Shown: in pieces, positions 55,688 to 64,000 of the stretch | Numbering within the stretch: position 1 is the stretch's first letter | How the letters are laid out: each line of letters opens with the position of its first letter | NCBI RefSeq assembly: GCF_001270265.1 | Contig: NZ_LGAP01000006.1 | Location: 124,001-188,000 of the forward strand | DNA: 64,000 bases | From: Ensifer adhaerens | GTDB lineage: Bacteria > Pseudomonadota > Alphaproteobacteria > Rhizobiales > Rhizobiaceae | Reading direction: 5' to 3' | Notes under the pieces: model-generated | Told to the model about the DNA's origin: nothing | The model's database searches: none | The model's input: only the letters and a program-made list of their open reading frames with translations | Position numbers and translations under genes: made by a program

Positions 55688-58036
55688 ATGGGCGTTGAAG
55701 GTATTGGCGCGCGGGTGGCGCGCAAGGAAGACAAGAGGTTCCTGACCGGCAAGGGGCGCTATACCGACGACATGTCGGTGCCGGGCATGAAATATGCGAT
55801 CTTCGTGCGCAGTCCCTATGCGCATGCAAAAATCAGGTCGATCGACGCGGCGGCGGCCAGGGCCATGCCCGGGGTGATCGACGTGCTGGACGGCAAGCAG
55901 CTGCTCGCCGATGGTATCGGCAATCTCATCTGCGGCTGGATGATCCATTCCAAGGACGGATCGCCGATGAAGATGGGCGCCTGGAGGCCTCTCGCGCATG
56001 AAACGGTGCGGTATGTCGGCGATGCCGTCGCGATCGTCGTTGCCGACAGCATCGCCGAGGCGAAGGATGCGGCGGAAGCCGTCGTTGTCGACTATCAGGA
56101 ACTGCCCGTCGTCACCGATGCGACGAAGGCGCTGGAACCGGGCCAGCCGCAGCTTCACCCGGAAGCGCCAAACAATCTTATTTTCGACTGGCAGATCGGC
56201 GACCCCGCGGCCACCGACAAGGCGATCGCCTCGGCGGCGCATGTGACCGAGATCACCATCCACAACAACCGCCTGTCGCCGAACCCGATGGAGCCGCGTG
56301 CCACGCTCGGGATCTATGACGGCGGCGACGACCACTACACCTGCTACACCACCAGCCAGAACCCGCATGTGGCGCGGCTGGTGATGAGCGCCTTCTACAA
56401 TGTTGCGCCGGAGAACAAGCTGCGCGTCATCGCGCCCGATGTCGGCGGCGGCTTCGGCTCGAAGATCTACATCTATCCCGAAGAGATCGTCTGTCTCTGG
56501 GCCTCCAAACGCACCGGTGTGCCGGTGAAATGGACGTCCGACCGGACGGAAGCCTTCCTGACCGATGCGCATGGCCGCGACCACCTTTCGACGGTGAAGA
56601 TGGCCTTCGATGCCGACAACCGGATCATCGGGCTCAAGGTCGACACAACAGCCAATCTCGGCGCCTACATGTCGCTGTTCTCCTCGGCGGTGCCGACCTA
56701 TCTCTATGCGACGCTTTTGTCCGGCCAGTACGACATCCCGGCGATCCACGCCAATGTGCGCACGGTCTACACCAACACCGCCCCGGTCGATGCCTATCGC
56801 GGTGCCGGCCGGCCGGAAGCGACCTATCTCTTGGAGCGCACCATGGAGACGGCGGCGCGCGAACTCGGGGTTTCGCCGGCGGAACTCCGGCGGGTGAACT
56901 TCATCCGCTCGTTCCCGCATCAGACGCCTGTGATCATGAACTATGATGCCGGCGACTACGAAGCGTCGCTCGATGCTGCGATGCAGGCCTCCGACTGGAA
57001 CGGCTTTGCCGCCCGCAAGGCGGAAGCGGCCAAACGCGGGATGAAGCGCGGCATCGGCATGAGCTGCTATATCGAGGCCTGCGGCATCGCGCCGTCGGCG
57101 GCGGTCGGCTCGCTCGGTGCCGGCGTCGGCCTCTGGGAATCGGCGGAGGTCCGCGTCAATGCCGTCGGCACGATCGAGGTTTTGACCGGGTCGCACAGCC
57201 ACGGCCAGGGGCATGAAACCACCTTCGCCCAGCTGGTCGCCGATCGTTTCGGCGTGCCGATCGACAGCGTCAACATCGTGCACGGCGATACCGACAAGGT
57301 GCAGATGGGCATGGGCACCTACGGCTCGCGCTCAGGCGCGGTCGGCATGTCGGCCGTCGTCAAGGCGCTCGACAAGGTCGAAGCCAAGGCGAAGAAGATC
57401 GCCGCCCACCTGATGGAGGCGGATGAAAGCGACATCGTCATCGAGAACGGCGAGCTCAAGGTCGCCGGTACCGACAAGACGGTGCCGTGGTTCCAGATGG
57501 CGCTTGCCGCCTATACCGCCCACAACCTGCCGCCCGGCATGGAGCCGGGACTGAAGGAGGGTGCCTTCTACGATCCGGCCAACTTCACCTTCCCGGCCGG
57601 CTGCTACATCTGCGAAGTCGAGGTCGATCCGGAGACCGGCGTCACCAAGATCATCCAGTTCGTTGCCGCCGACGACTTCGGCAATATCATCAACCCGATG
57701 ATCGTCGAGGGTCAGGTGCATGGCGGCCTGGCGCAGGGCATCGGCCAGGCGCTGCTCGAAGGCGTTCACTACGATCCGGCGAACGGCCAGCTGCTGACAG
57801 CAAGCTACATGGACTACGCCATGCCGCGGGCCGACGACCTGCCGTCGTTCACGGTGTCGACGTCGAACACGCCCTGCCCGAACAATCCGCTCGGGATCAA
57901 GGGTTGCGGCGAGGCCGGCGCCATCGGTTCGCCGCCGGCGCTGATCAACGCCATCACCGACGCCATCGGCAACAACCGGCTGACCATGCCGGCGACGCCG
58001 CAAAAGGTGTGGGCCGCCGCCCATGCCGCAAACTGA
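55688..58036 (+). CDS. coxL: Molybdenum hydroxylase large subunit, form II CoxL-like
   Basis: A 782-residue molybdopterin-cytosine-dinucleotide subunit. The active-site region reads [25 protein letters not shown] is the form II motif, whereas true (form I) CO dehydrogenases have AYx[19 protein letters not shown] and [15 protein letters not shown] are cofactor-binding segments and [12 protein letters not shown] near the end contains the catalytic Glu. It is therefore probably not a CO oxidiser; the true substrate is unknown. ATG 55688 follows GGAGG. Confidence 0.92.
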   Translation: MGVEGIGARVARKEDKRFLTGKGRYTDDMSVPGMKYAIFVRSPYAHAKIRSIDAAAARAMPGVIDVLDGKQLLADGIGNLICGWMIHSKDGSPMKMGAWRPLAHETVRYVGDAVAIVVADSIAEAKDAAEAVVVDYQELPVVTDATKALEPGQPQLHPEAPNNLIFDWQIGDPAATDKAIASAAHVTEITIHNNRLSPNPMEPRATLGIYDGGDDHYTCYTTSQNPHVARLVMSAFYNVAPENKLRVIAPDVGGGFGSKIYIYPEEIVCLWASKRTGVPVKWTSDRTEAFLTDAHGRDHLSTVKMAFDADNRIIGLKVDTTANLGAYMSLFSSAVPTYLYATLLSGQYDIPAIHANVRTVYTNTAPVDAYRGAGRPEATYLLERTMETAARELGVSPAELRRVNFIRSFPHQTPVIMNYDAGDYEASLDAAMQASDWNGFAARKAEAAKRGMKRGIGMSCYIEACGIAPSAAVGSLGAGVGLWESAEVRVNAVGTIEVLTGSHSHGQGHETTFAQLVADRFGVPIDSVNIVHGDTDKVQMGMGTYGSRSGAVGMSAVVKALDKVEAKAKKIAAHLMEADESDIVIENGELKVAGTDKTVPWFQMALAAYTAHNLPPGMEPGLKEGAFYDPANFTFPAGCYICEVEVDPETGVTKIIQFVAADDFGNIINPMIVEGQVHGGLAQGIGQALLEGVHYDPANGQLLTASYMDYAMPRADDLPSFTVSTSNTPCPNNPLGIKGCGEAGAIGSPPALINAITDAIGNNRLTMPATPQKVWAAAHAAN

Positions 58037-58051
58037 GCGGGAGGACGTGTC

Positions 58052-58849
58052 ATGTACGAGACCCATTATCACCGGGCGTCCTCCATTCAGGATGCCGTCA
58101 AGCTCAAGCAGGCCGCGGAGGAGGGCAAATATCTCGCTGGCGGGATGACGCTGATACCGACGATGAAACAACGGCTTGCCGCACCGACCGATCTCGTCGA
58201 TCTCAGGCATGTCGCCGAAATGAGGGGCATCAAGGTGACGGGGAAAACCGTGAGGATCGGCGCCGCGACGACCCATTCCGAGGTGGCGTCATCCGCCGAG
58301 CTTGCGGCCGTGTGTCCGGCGATCTGCGGTCTCGCCAGCCATATCGGCGACCCGCATGTGCGCCATATGGGTACGATCGGCGGCTCGATCGCCAACAACG
58401 ATCCGGCGGCCGACTATCCCTCGGCCATGCTGGCGCTCGACGCGACCATTGTGACCGACCGGCGGGAGATTGCCGCCGGCGATTTCTTCACCGGCCTTTT
58501 CGAGACTGCGCTCGAAGACGGCGAACTGGTGACCGCGATCACCTTCGAAGCGCCGGCGAAGGCGGCCTATCAGAAGTTCGCCAACCCGGCCTCACGCTAC
58601 GCCATGGCCGGCGTCTTCGTGGCAAGGCGGGACAATGGCGATGTTCGCGTCGCGGTGACGGGGGCAGGATCGAACGGCGTCTTCCGGCACAGGGACATGG
58701 AGGCGGCGCTTTCGTCGAATTGGTCGCCGGATGCGCTTGCCAGTGTGACGGTCGATGCTTCCGACCTGCTTTCCGATATCCATGCGGATGCCACCTATCG
58801 CGCCAATCTGGTGAAGGTGATGGCAAAACGTGCGGTGGCTGCGGCATGA
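58052..58849 (+). CDS. coxM: Molybdenum hydroxylase medium subunit, FAD-binding (CoxM-like)
   Basis: A 265-residue FAD subunit. Visible are AGGMTLIPTMKQRLAAP near residue 29, IGAATTHSEVASS, and the FAD pyrophosphate-binding TIGGSIANNDPAADYP. It completes the S-L-M operon, starting 15 nt after the coxL-like gene with GGGAGGA upstream. Gene order small-large-medium is one of several found for form II systems. A terminator follows. Confidence 0.92.
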   Translation: MYETHYHRASSIQDAVKLKQAAEEGKYLAGGMTLIPTMKQRLAAPTDLVDLRHVAEMRGIKVTGKTVRIGAATTHSEVASSAELAAVCPAICGLASHIGDPHVRHMGTIGGSIANNDPAADYPSAMLALDATIVTDRREIAAGDFFTGLFETALEDGELVTAITFEAPAKAAYQKFANPASRYAMAGVFVARRDNGDVRVAVTGAGSNGVFRHRDMEAALSSNWSPDALASVTVDASDLLSDIHADATYRANLVKVMAKRAVAAA

Positions 58850-58880
58850 GCAATGCGAGCCCGTCCTGATGCGTCAAAAT

Positions 58881-58904
58881 GGGCGGTTTCGGCCGCCCTT
58901 TTTT
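58881..58904 (+). terminator. Terminator of the cox-like operon
   Basis: GGGCGG (58881-58886) pairs with CCGCCC (58893-58898) over a 6-nt loop, followed by six T. Confidence 0.9.
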
Positions 58905-58907
58905 CGT

Positions 58908-58933
58908 CCAAGCTTGACTTCGATCAAGCTTGG
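58908..58933 (+). promoter_or_regulatory. FNR/FixK-type box upstream of hemA
   Basis: TTGAC-TTCG-ATCAA at 58914-58927 matches the anaerobox consensus TTGAY-N4-ATCAA. It sits in a larger perfect palindrome with 10-bp arms (58908-58917 and 58924-58933). It is 148 nt upstream of the hemA start. FixK/FnrN-type proteins activate heme genes under low oxygen in rhizobia. Confidence 0.65.
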
Positions 58934-59074
58934 AGGGATTTACATGCGCTAAGGCTTTCTTTGGAACGGTTCAAAACTAGAGGCCTTTTGCCGCAGGCGG
59001 CGGGCGCATCGCATTGCGGGGTTGACCCCCGGTCGCTTTGAATCAAAAAAAGCGGCAGGGCACTGGAGAAGATG

Positions 59075-60289
59075 ATGGATTTCGAGAATTTCTTTAAAAC
59101 CGAGCTGGACGGGCTGCATCAGGAAGGTCGCTACCGGGTTTTCGCCGATATCGCTCGCCATCGCGGCAACTTTCCGAAAGCCGCGCGCCACACGGCTGAA
59201 GGCATCCAGGAAGTCACGGTCTGGTGTTCCAACGACTATCTCGGCATGGGTCAGCATCCTGTCGTGACCGAGGCGATGAAACGCGCAATCGACGAATGCG
59301 GCGCCGGTGCCGGTGGAACCCGCAATATTTCCGGAACGAACCACTACCATGTGCTGCTGGAGCGCGAGCTCGCAGATCTGCATGGCAAGGAATCGGCGCT
59401 TCTGTTCACCTCGGGTTACGTGTCCAACTGGGCAGCGCTTGGAACGCTCTGTTCGAAGATTCCCGGTGTCATCGTCTTTTCGGACGCCGGGAATCACGCT
59501 TCGATGATCGAGGGGATTCGGCATTCCAAGTGCGAACGCGTCATCTTCAAGCACAATTCGGTGGCCGACCTCGAGGCCAAGCTTGCCGCTGCCGACCCGC
59601 GCGCGCCGAAGATCATCGCCTTTGAGTCCGTCTATTCGATGGACGGCGACATTGCCCCGATCAAGGAATTCTGCGATCTCGCCGACAAATACGGCGCGAT
59701 GACCTATCTCGACGAAGTGCATGCCGTCGGCATGTACGGTCCGCGTGGCGGCGGCATTGCCGAGCGCGAAGGCCTGATGCATCGCCTGACTGTCATCGAA
59801 GGCACGCTCGGCAAGGCCTTCGGCGTCATGGGCGGCTATATCACCGGCTCGACGGCGCTTTGCGATTTCGTCCGTTCGTTTGCCTCGGGCTTCATCTTCA
59901 CGACGGCGCTGCCGCCGACGCTTGCGGCCGGGGCGCTCGCCTCCATCCGCCATCTGAAGGAAAGCCAGGTCGAACGCTTCGCCCATCAGGAGCGCGTGCG
60001 TCGGCTGCGCTCGCTGCTCGACCAGCGCGGCATCCCGCATATGCCGAACCCGAGCCATATCGTGCCGGTCATGGTCGGCGATGCGGCCAAGTGCAAGTGG
60101 ATCTCCGACCTGCTGCTCGACCATTTCGGCGTCTATGTGCAGCCGATCAACTATCCGACGGTGCCGAAGAAGACCGAGCGCCTGCGTATCACCCCGACGC
60201 CGCTGCATTCGGATGCCGACATCGACCATCTGGTCGGCGCTCTGCATTCGCTGTGGTCGCGCTGTGCGCTGGCACGGGCCGTCGCGTAA
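59075..60289 (+). CDS. hemA: 5-aminolevulinate synthase
   Basis: A 404-residue PLP enzyme condensing glycine and succinyl-CoA to 5-aminolevulinate, the first step of heme synthesis in alphaproteobacteria. [40 protein letters not shown] and the PLP-Lys in [14 protein letters not shown] are diagnostic. Two adjacent ATGs exist; 59075 (MDFENFF) fits the GGAG site better and matches known rhizobial HemA. A FNR/FixK-type box lies upstream. Confidence 0.96.
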   Translation: MDFENFFKTELDGLHQEGRYRVFADIARHRGNFPKAARHTAEGIQEVTVWCSNDYLGMGQHPVVTEAMKRAIDECGAGAGGTRNISGTNHYHVLLERELADLHGKESALLFTSGYVSNWAALGTLCSKIPGVIVFSDAGNHASMIEGIRHSKCERVIFKHNSVADLEAKLAAADPRAPKIIAFESVYSMDGDIAPIKEFCDLADKYGAMTYLDEVHAVGMYGPRGGGIAEREGLMHRLTVIEGTLGKAFGVMGGYITGSTALCDFVRSFASGFIFTTALPPTLAAGALASIRHLKESQVERFAHQERVRRLRSLLDQRGIPHMPNPSHIVPVMVGDAAKCKWISDLLLDHFGVYVQPINYPTVPKKTERLRITPTPLHSDADIDHLVGALHSLWSRCALARAVA

Positions 60290-60315
60290 CCCTCGTTTAT
60301 CTTTCGAGAAATCTG

Positions 60316-60494
60316 CCCCTCACCCTAACCCTCTCCCCCGCATGCGGGGAGAGGGGACGAGGACAATAACGTCACCTGGCGCGATCCGTCGGAGAGCGAA
60401 ACGTTGCGAACGATCGTTGAGGGCTTGAACGGATGCCGCGAATTTCCTTCGCCCCGCGTGCGGGGAGAAGGTGGCCGGCAGGCCGGATGAGGGG
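60316..60494. repeat. RIME-type palindromic repeat, long form
   Basis: A 179-bp element bounded by CCCCTCA and TGAGGGG with internal hairpins CTCTCCCCCGCATGCGGGGAGAG and CCCCGCGTGCGGGG. It is related to 29870-29977 and carries about 70 nt of extra sequence in the middle. It lies between convergent hemA and dxr. Confidence 0.75.
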
Positions 60495-60515
60495 CGGGAA
60501 CGCCTAATCAGCAAA

Positions 60516-61703
60516 CTATCGGATGAGTCCGGCAGCCAGTTGTCGGGCTTTTTTGTCGGAGGCGAAAACATCGTCCATGGTAACGGCCGCCGGCAGGTCC
60601 GACAGCTTGTCCATCACCTGCTCGACGATTTCGGCCATGGTCAGGAACCCGGTCTGACCGGCGATGAAGGCTTCAAGCGCCGTCTCCTTGGCGCCGTTCA
60701 GCACGGCACCCTGCACGCCGCCCTGTTCCATGGCGCGGCGCGCCAGGCGGATCGCCGGAAACCGCACTTCATCGGGCGCTTCGAAATCGAGGCGCGACAG
60801 CTTGGCGAAGTCGAGCCGTTCGATCGGCAGGTTGCAGCGGCTGGGATAGGAGAGCGCATAACCGATGGCGGTGCGCATATCGGGGCAGCCGAGCTGGGCC
60901 AGCACCGAACCATCGGTGTAGCCGACCATGGAATGGATCACCGACTGCGGATGCACGATCACCTCGATCTGCTCCGGGCGCAGGCCGAACAGGTGCTTGG
61001 CCTCGATCATCTCCAGTGCCTTGTTGAACATCGAGGCGCTGTCGATCGAGATCTTCAGGCCCATCGACCAGTTCGGATGGGCGCGGGCGACCTCGGCGGT
61101 CACATGGCGCATTTCTTCCAGCGTCTTGGTGCGGAACGGTCCACCTGATGCGGTCAGGATGATGCGCTCGACGGCGTGGCGCTGGTGCTCTTCCAGCACC
61201 TGGAAGATGGCGTTGTGTTCGCTATCGACGGGCAGCAGCCGGCCGCCACCCTTCTTGACCGCTTCGATGAACAGGCTGCCGGCGGAAACCAGGCATTCCT
61301 TGTTGGCAAGGGCGATGTCGGCACCGCGGCCTGCGGCCGCCAGCGTCGGGGCCAGCCCGGCATTGCCGACGATTGCCGCCATCACCCAGCCGGCGTCGCG
61401 CTCCGCCGCCTCGATCAGGCCGCTTCTGCCTGATGCAACGGCGATGCCGGTGCCGGAGAGTGCTGCCTTCAGGCTGGCGTAGTGGTTGTCGTCGGCGGTG
61501 ACGGCAAGCTCTGCGCCGTGGGTGATCGCCTGCTGTGCCAGCAGCGGAATGTTGCCGTTGCCGGTGAGTGCGACGATCTCGAAACTGTCGCGACCACCCA
61601 GCCGCTCGACGACATCGAGCGTGTTGGTGCCGATGGAGCCGGTAGCGCCCAGGATCGTCAGTCGGCGCTTCGCGTCTTCGCGGGATGCCATGCCAATTCC
61701 CAT
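60516..61703 (-). CDS. dxr: 1-deoxy-D-xylulose 5-phosphate reductoisomerase
   Basis: A 395-residue NADPH enzyme of the MEP isoprenoid pathway. The N-terminal NADPH motif is LTILGATGSIGTNTLDVV, ALANKECLVSAG follows, and PVDSEHNAIFQ binds metal and substrate. ILTASGGPFR is typical. ATG 61703 and 61691 are both possible; neither has a strong ribosome site. Upstream in-frame ATG 61748 would add a non-conserved MRPPPRWKAGRANKN. Confidence 0.95.
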   Translation of the reverse strand: MGIGMASREDAKRRLTILGATGSIGTNTLDVVERLGGRDSFEIVALTGNGNIPLLAQQAITHGAELAVTADDNHYASLKAALSGTGIAVASGRSGLIEAAERDAGWVMAAIVGNAGLAPTLAAAGRGADIALANKECLVSAGSLFIEAVKKGGGRLLPVDSEHNAIFQVLEEHQRHAVERIILTASGGPFRTKTLEEMRHVTAEVARAHPNWSMGLKISIDSASMFNKALEMIEAKHLFGLRPEQIEVIVHPQSVIHSMVGYTDGSVLAQLGCPDMRTAIGYALSYPSRCNLPIERLDFAKLSRLDFEAPDEVRFPAIRLARRAMEQGGVQGAVLNGAKETALEAFIAGQTGFLTMAEIVEQVMDKLSDLPAAVTMDDVFASDKKARQLAAGLIR

Positions 61704-61944
61704 ATTCTTGTTCGCTCTTCCAGCCTTCCAGCGGGGCGGGGGGCGCAAGCGCCCGGCCGGGCGTCCAACGCTCGTTCCGACAGAGGGAAGCCGCGTTTAG
61801 GTTTTGCCGAAAACCGATACCGATCTTCAGGATATGCGCTAGGCTCTACAGCCGAAATCGACGTGCAACAAGGGCGCGGTCTTCAATCCGACGTGTGATC
61901 GGGCTAAGAATCGGCTCACGAGTCGAAGCGCGAAGGAGTTCCCG

Positions 61945-62670
61945 ATGCTGAAAGTCGCCACCGCCCTTTCCTGCGCCTGCGTGCTGATCGAAATGGCCTC
62001 GATGCAGACGGTCGCCGCCGAGAACGTGCCGCAGCAGCTTGTCGGCACCTGGCTCGCCGAAGACATTGCTGGCCGCGGCGTCATCGACAATCTTCAGTCG
62101 ACGCTGGAGATCCGCGACGACGGGACCTATGGCGGCATGGCCGGCTGCAATCATTTTACCGGAACCTTCAGCCTTTCCGGCGCGAAGATCACCTTCGGGC
62201 CAGCGGCCTCGACACGCAAGATGTGCGTGCCGGCGGTGATGGACCAGGAGCAGAAGTTCTTCGAGGCGCTGCGCACCGAGCTTTCTTGGGCGGTCGAAGG
62301 CTCCAAGCTGATCCTCGCCAAGCCGACCGGTGCGCCGGCACTGACACTCGCGTCGATGACGGCCGACAACTCGCGCAGTGTCGATGTCACGATCTCTATT
62401 CCGGGTGCCGAGACGGTCGACCGTCAGTCGGCGCGCTATGACTGCGGCGGCAAGACGGTCGAAGCCGAATACATCAATGCCGGCCCGGTCTCATTAGTGA
62501 CCTTTACCATCGACAGCGATTTCATCGTCGCCTCCACCGTGATCTCTGCATCGGGTGCCAAATATGCCGGCGGCCAGTACATCTGGTGGACGAAGGGCGA
62601 CGAGGCAACGCTCTACGACGCCACGAAGGGAGAGAATGACGCCGGCACCGCCTGCAAGGCGGCCGGCTGA
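61945..62670 (+). CDS. Secreted META-MliC two-domain protein
   Basis: A 241-residue exported protein with a signal peptide (residues 1-25, ending TVAAEN). An N-terminal META/HslJ-type domain covers about 30-140 (QLVGTWLAEDI, GGMAGCNHFTGTFSL, RKMCVPAVMDQEQKFFEAL). The C-terminal MliC-type domain covers 145-241 (ARYDCGGKTVEAEY, SASGAKYAGGQYIWWTKGDEATLYD); MliC proteins inhibit C-type lysozyme. The combination would be an envelope protective factor. ATG 61945 follows AAGGAG. Confidence 0.82.
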   Translation: MLKVATALSCACVLIEMASMQTVAAENVPQQLVGTWLAEDIAGRGVIDNLQSTLEIRDDGTYGGMAGCNHFTGTFSLSGAKITFGPAASTRKMCVPAVMDQEQKFFEALRTELSWAVEGSKLILAKPTGAPALTLASMTADNSRSVDVTISIPGAETVDRQSARYDCGGKTVEAEYINAGPVSLVTFTIDSDFIVASTVISASGAKYAGGQYIWWTKGDEATLYDATKGENDAGTACKAAG

Positions 62671-62900
62671 CACGCTCCCCCTGATGTTCCTTGCAATCGA
62701 CGCGGGCGAACCAGTCCTCGGCGGCATGAGGGTTGGTGAACCCTGATTTTCGGGTGCGCGGAACTCCTGCCTGTCGGCCGGGCCGGCGCCTTGAACTGCC
62801 GCTCGATCCAAATAGGTATTTGCCGATACTGGAACTTTTCCGCTCGCCTCATAGTTACAACCCAGACGACTTCGCGTCGCCTTGCAAAAGGAGTTTGTCT

Positions 62901-63062
62901 ATGGGGCTTCTCATCAGCATTCTGATCACGTTCCTCGTCATCGTGCTCGTGCTTTATCTGGTTCAGCGCCTGCCGCTGGACGCCAGGGCAAAACAGATCG
63001 TGCAGGTGATCGTGCTCATCATCGGCATCATCTCGCTGTTGAGATATCTGGCCGTCTTCTGA
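62901..63062 (+). CDS. Small membrane protein (Thivi_2564-like)
   Basis: A 53-residue protein with two membrane helices (MGLLISILITFLVIVLVLYLV; IVQVIVLIIGIISLLRYLAVF) joined by QRLPLDARAKQ. The pattern fits the Thivi_2564 family of small membrane proteins, though this is from memory. ATG 62901 follows AAAGGAG at ideal distance. A terminator follows. Function unknown. Confidence 0.85.
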   Translation: MGLLISILITFLVIVLVLYLVQRLPLDARAKQIVQVIVLIIGIISLLRYLAVF

Positions 63063-63102
63063 CGCAGCCTCTGACGTCAACCGGCTGGAACGGTTCGACA
63101 AG

Positions 63103-63136
63103 GCCGCCGGCTCCGATCACGGAGCGGCGGCTTTTT
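63103..63136 (+). terminator. Terminator of the small membrane protein gene
   Basis: A GC-rich stem (63103-63115 with 63120-63131, one bulged G) and a 4-nt loop ATCA, followed by TTTTT. Confidence 0.8.
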
Positions 63137-63219
63137 GCGCCCGGTTCGGGTCAATGCTGACAAAAACTGACAGTGGCACGCGTTAGGTTGGGACCAGCGA
63201 ACAATGGAGATGATCGACG

Positions 63220-63588
63220 ATGCTGAGCCCGAACCTCATCCTGCTTTACGTGGACGATCCTGAAAAGAGCGCCGCCTTCTACACCTGCCTGCTTGGTCGC
63301 GAGCCGGTTGCCGCCTTTCCGACCTACATCGCATACGCCTTGGAAAACGGCCTGACCTTCAGCCTCTGGTCCACCAAGGCCGCAAACTTCGTTTCCGCCG
63401 GCTCGGGCCACCGGATGGAGATCGCCTTCATGGTCAAGGACGATGCCGAAGTCGAGCGGCTGCACGCGGCGTGGCGGAAGGCGGGGATCCCGATCGAGCA
63501 GGAACTAATGACCGCAGTCTTCGGCCGTACCTTCGTTGCCCTTGATCCGGATGGCCATCGCCTGCGGGTCTGCACGCCGGACAAATGA
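63220..63588 (+). CDS. VOC-family protein (glyoxalase fold)
   Basis: A 122-residue single VOC unit (LILLYVDDPEKSAAFYTCLLGREPV, MEIAFMVKDDAEVERLHAAWR, TFVALDPDGHRLRVCTP). The C-terminal DPDGHRLRV includes the usual metal-site residues. Substrate unknown. The start at ATG 63220 is 10-12 nt after a weak AATGGAGATG. It is convergent with an ABC ATPase gene. TGAC-N6-TGAC direct repeats at 63157-63171 lie upstream and could be regulatory. Confidence 0.85.
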   Translation: MLSPNLILLYVDDPEKSAAFYTCLLGREPVAAFPTYIAYALENGLTFSLWSTKAANFVSAGSGHRMEIAFMVKDDAEVERLHAAWRKAGIPIEQELMTAVFGRTFVALDPDGHRLRVCTPDK

Positions 63589-63612
63589 CGGTGCGTTTTC
63601 CGCGCCGGCTTC

Positions 63613-64000
63613 CTACACCTGCACGAAGTGTTCAGCCGAAATCTGGCGATATTCCCTGATGGCAACGACGTAGTCGGGTGCCCGCATCGGGCTCTTGATC
63701 TCGTCGCTGGCGACATTGCGCCTGGTGTGCCGCCGGGTCGGATCGGCGATCGGCACGGCTGCCATCAGCTTGCGGGTGTAGGGGTGCTGCGGGTTCTCGA
63801 AGATATCGGCGCGTGGGCCAATCTCGACGATCTCACCGAGATACATCACCGCGACGCGATGGCTGACGCGCTCGACGACGGCCATGTCGTGCGAGATGAA
63901 GAGATAGGCAAGGCCGAGGCTCGCTTGCAGGTCAAGCAGGAGATTGATGACCTGCGCCTTGATTGAGACGTCGAGTGCCGAAACCGACTCGTCGGCAACG
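63613..64000 (-). CDS. Peptide-type ABC transporter ATP-binding protein, C-terminal part (cut by window edge)
   Basis: The minus-strand frame is open to the window end and encodes the last 128 residues of an oligopeptide/dipeptide (DppF/GsiA-like) ATPase. Seen are Walker B region residue remnants ([17 protein letters not shown]), the H-loop [22 protein letters not shown] and the oligopeptide-type C-terminal [14 protein letters not shown], which diagnoses this group. The rest lies beyond position 64000. Other operon members should be upstream (higher coordinates). Confidence 0.9.
   Translation of the reverse strand, partial: VADESVSALDVSIKAQVINLLLDLQASLGLAYLFISHDMAVVERVSHRVAVMYLGEIVEIGPRADIFENPQHPYTRKLMAAVPIADPTRRHTRRNVASDEIKSPMRAPDYVVAIREYRQISAEHFVQV

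Noticed and set aside
55688-58036. Calling the cox-like operon a carbon monoxide dehydrogenase
   Set aside because: The active-site loop is form II (AYRGAGR).
63157-63171. TGAC direct repeats upstream of the VOC gene as a defined operator
   Set aside because: Too short and without a regulator nearby; noted only in the gene entry.

Overview
The window is about 64 kb of GC-rich DNA from an alphaproteobacterium of the Rhizobiaceae, most like Sinorhizobium/Ensifer. This rests on the split ATP synthase operon (F1 genes without their F0 partners), a Mur/Sit manganese system, the glycerol ABC transporter operon glpRDSTPQUV first described in Rhizobium leguminosarum, an ALAS-type hemA, and rhizobial palindromic intergenic repeats. 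It reads as ordinary chromosome. No phage, transposase gene, CRISPR array, tRNA or rRNA was seen.

Layout. 1-2580: end of the F1 operon (atpG partial, atpD, atpC) and a textbook terminator. 2810-9857: manC-type sugar nucleotide enzyme, a saccharopine-dehydrogenase-family enzyme divergent from an AsnC regulator, a membrane protein beside a decayed LysR gene, a kinase-like protein, and a free-standing second-type atpB. 9903-13995: sitABCD manganese transporter divergent from mur. 14240-20354: EamA exporter, purine permease, small secreted protein, and a LysR / ABM monooxygenase / MFS cluster. 20457-28889: glycerol uptake and catabolism operon, with an SDR gene divergent from it. 30005-37077: LysR regulator and the soluble NAD-dependent molybdenum formate dehydrogenase fdsGBA-fdhD-fdsD. 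37396-40209: soluble chemoreceptor and CheW. 40446-43607: a small inverted-repeat element, then ornithine aminotransferase and arginase divergent from an AsnC-type regulator. 43721-46335: a VOC protein behind a LexA-type box, an APH(3')-type kinase and a MerR regulator. 46473-52686: tamA-tamB envelope biogenesis pair. 52954-58849: MFS transporter, glycine-zipper lipoprotein and a form II CO-dehydrogenase-like molybdenum hydroxylase (S-L-M). 59075-64000: hemA with a FixK/FNR box, dxr, a META-MliC secreted protein, two small genes and the end of a peptide-type ABC ATPase.

How the parts work together. Many loci are paired with a local regulator and show a visible candidate operator: Mur/sit, GlpR/glp, AsnC/arginase, MerR autoregulation, LexA/VOC, FNR-type/hemA. 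Two molybdopterin enzymes (Fds and the Cox-like enzyme) both need molybdenum cofactor. Arginase plus ornithine aminotransferase form the front end of arginine catabolism. Intergenic spaces hold several families of palindromic mosaic repeats, including one inside an element with 31-bp terminal inverted repeats.

The points most worth follow-up are the orphan atpB with an altered channel helix, the structured fds leader whose hairpin covers the ribosome binding site, the LexA-type box on the VOC gene, the NptII-like chromosomal kinase, and the small inverted-repeat element. All family calls come from reading the sequence; no database search was run.
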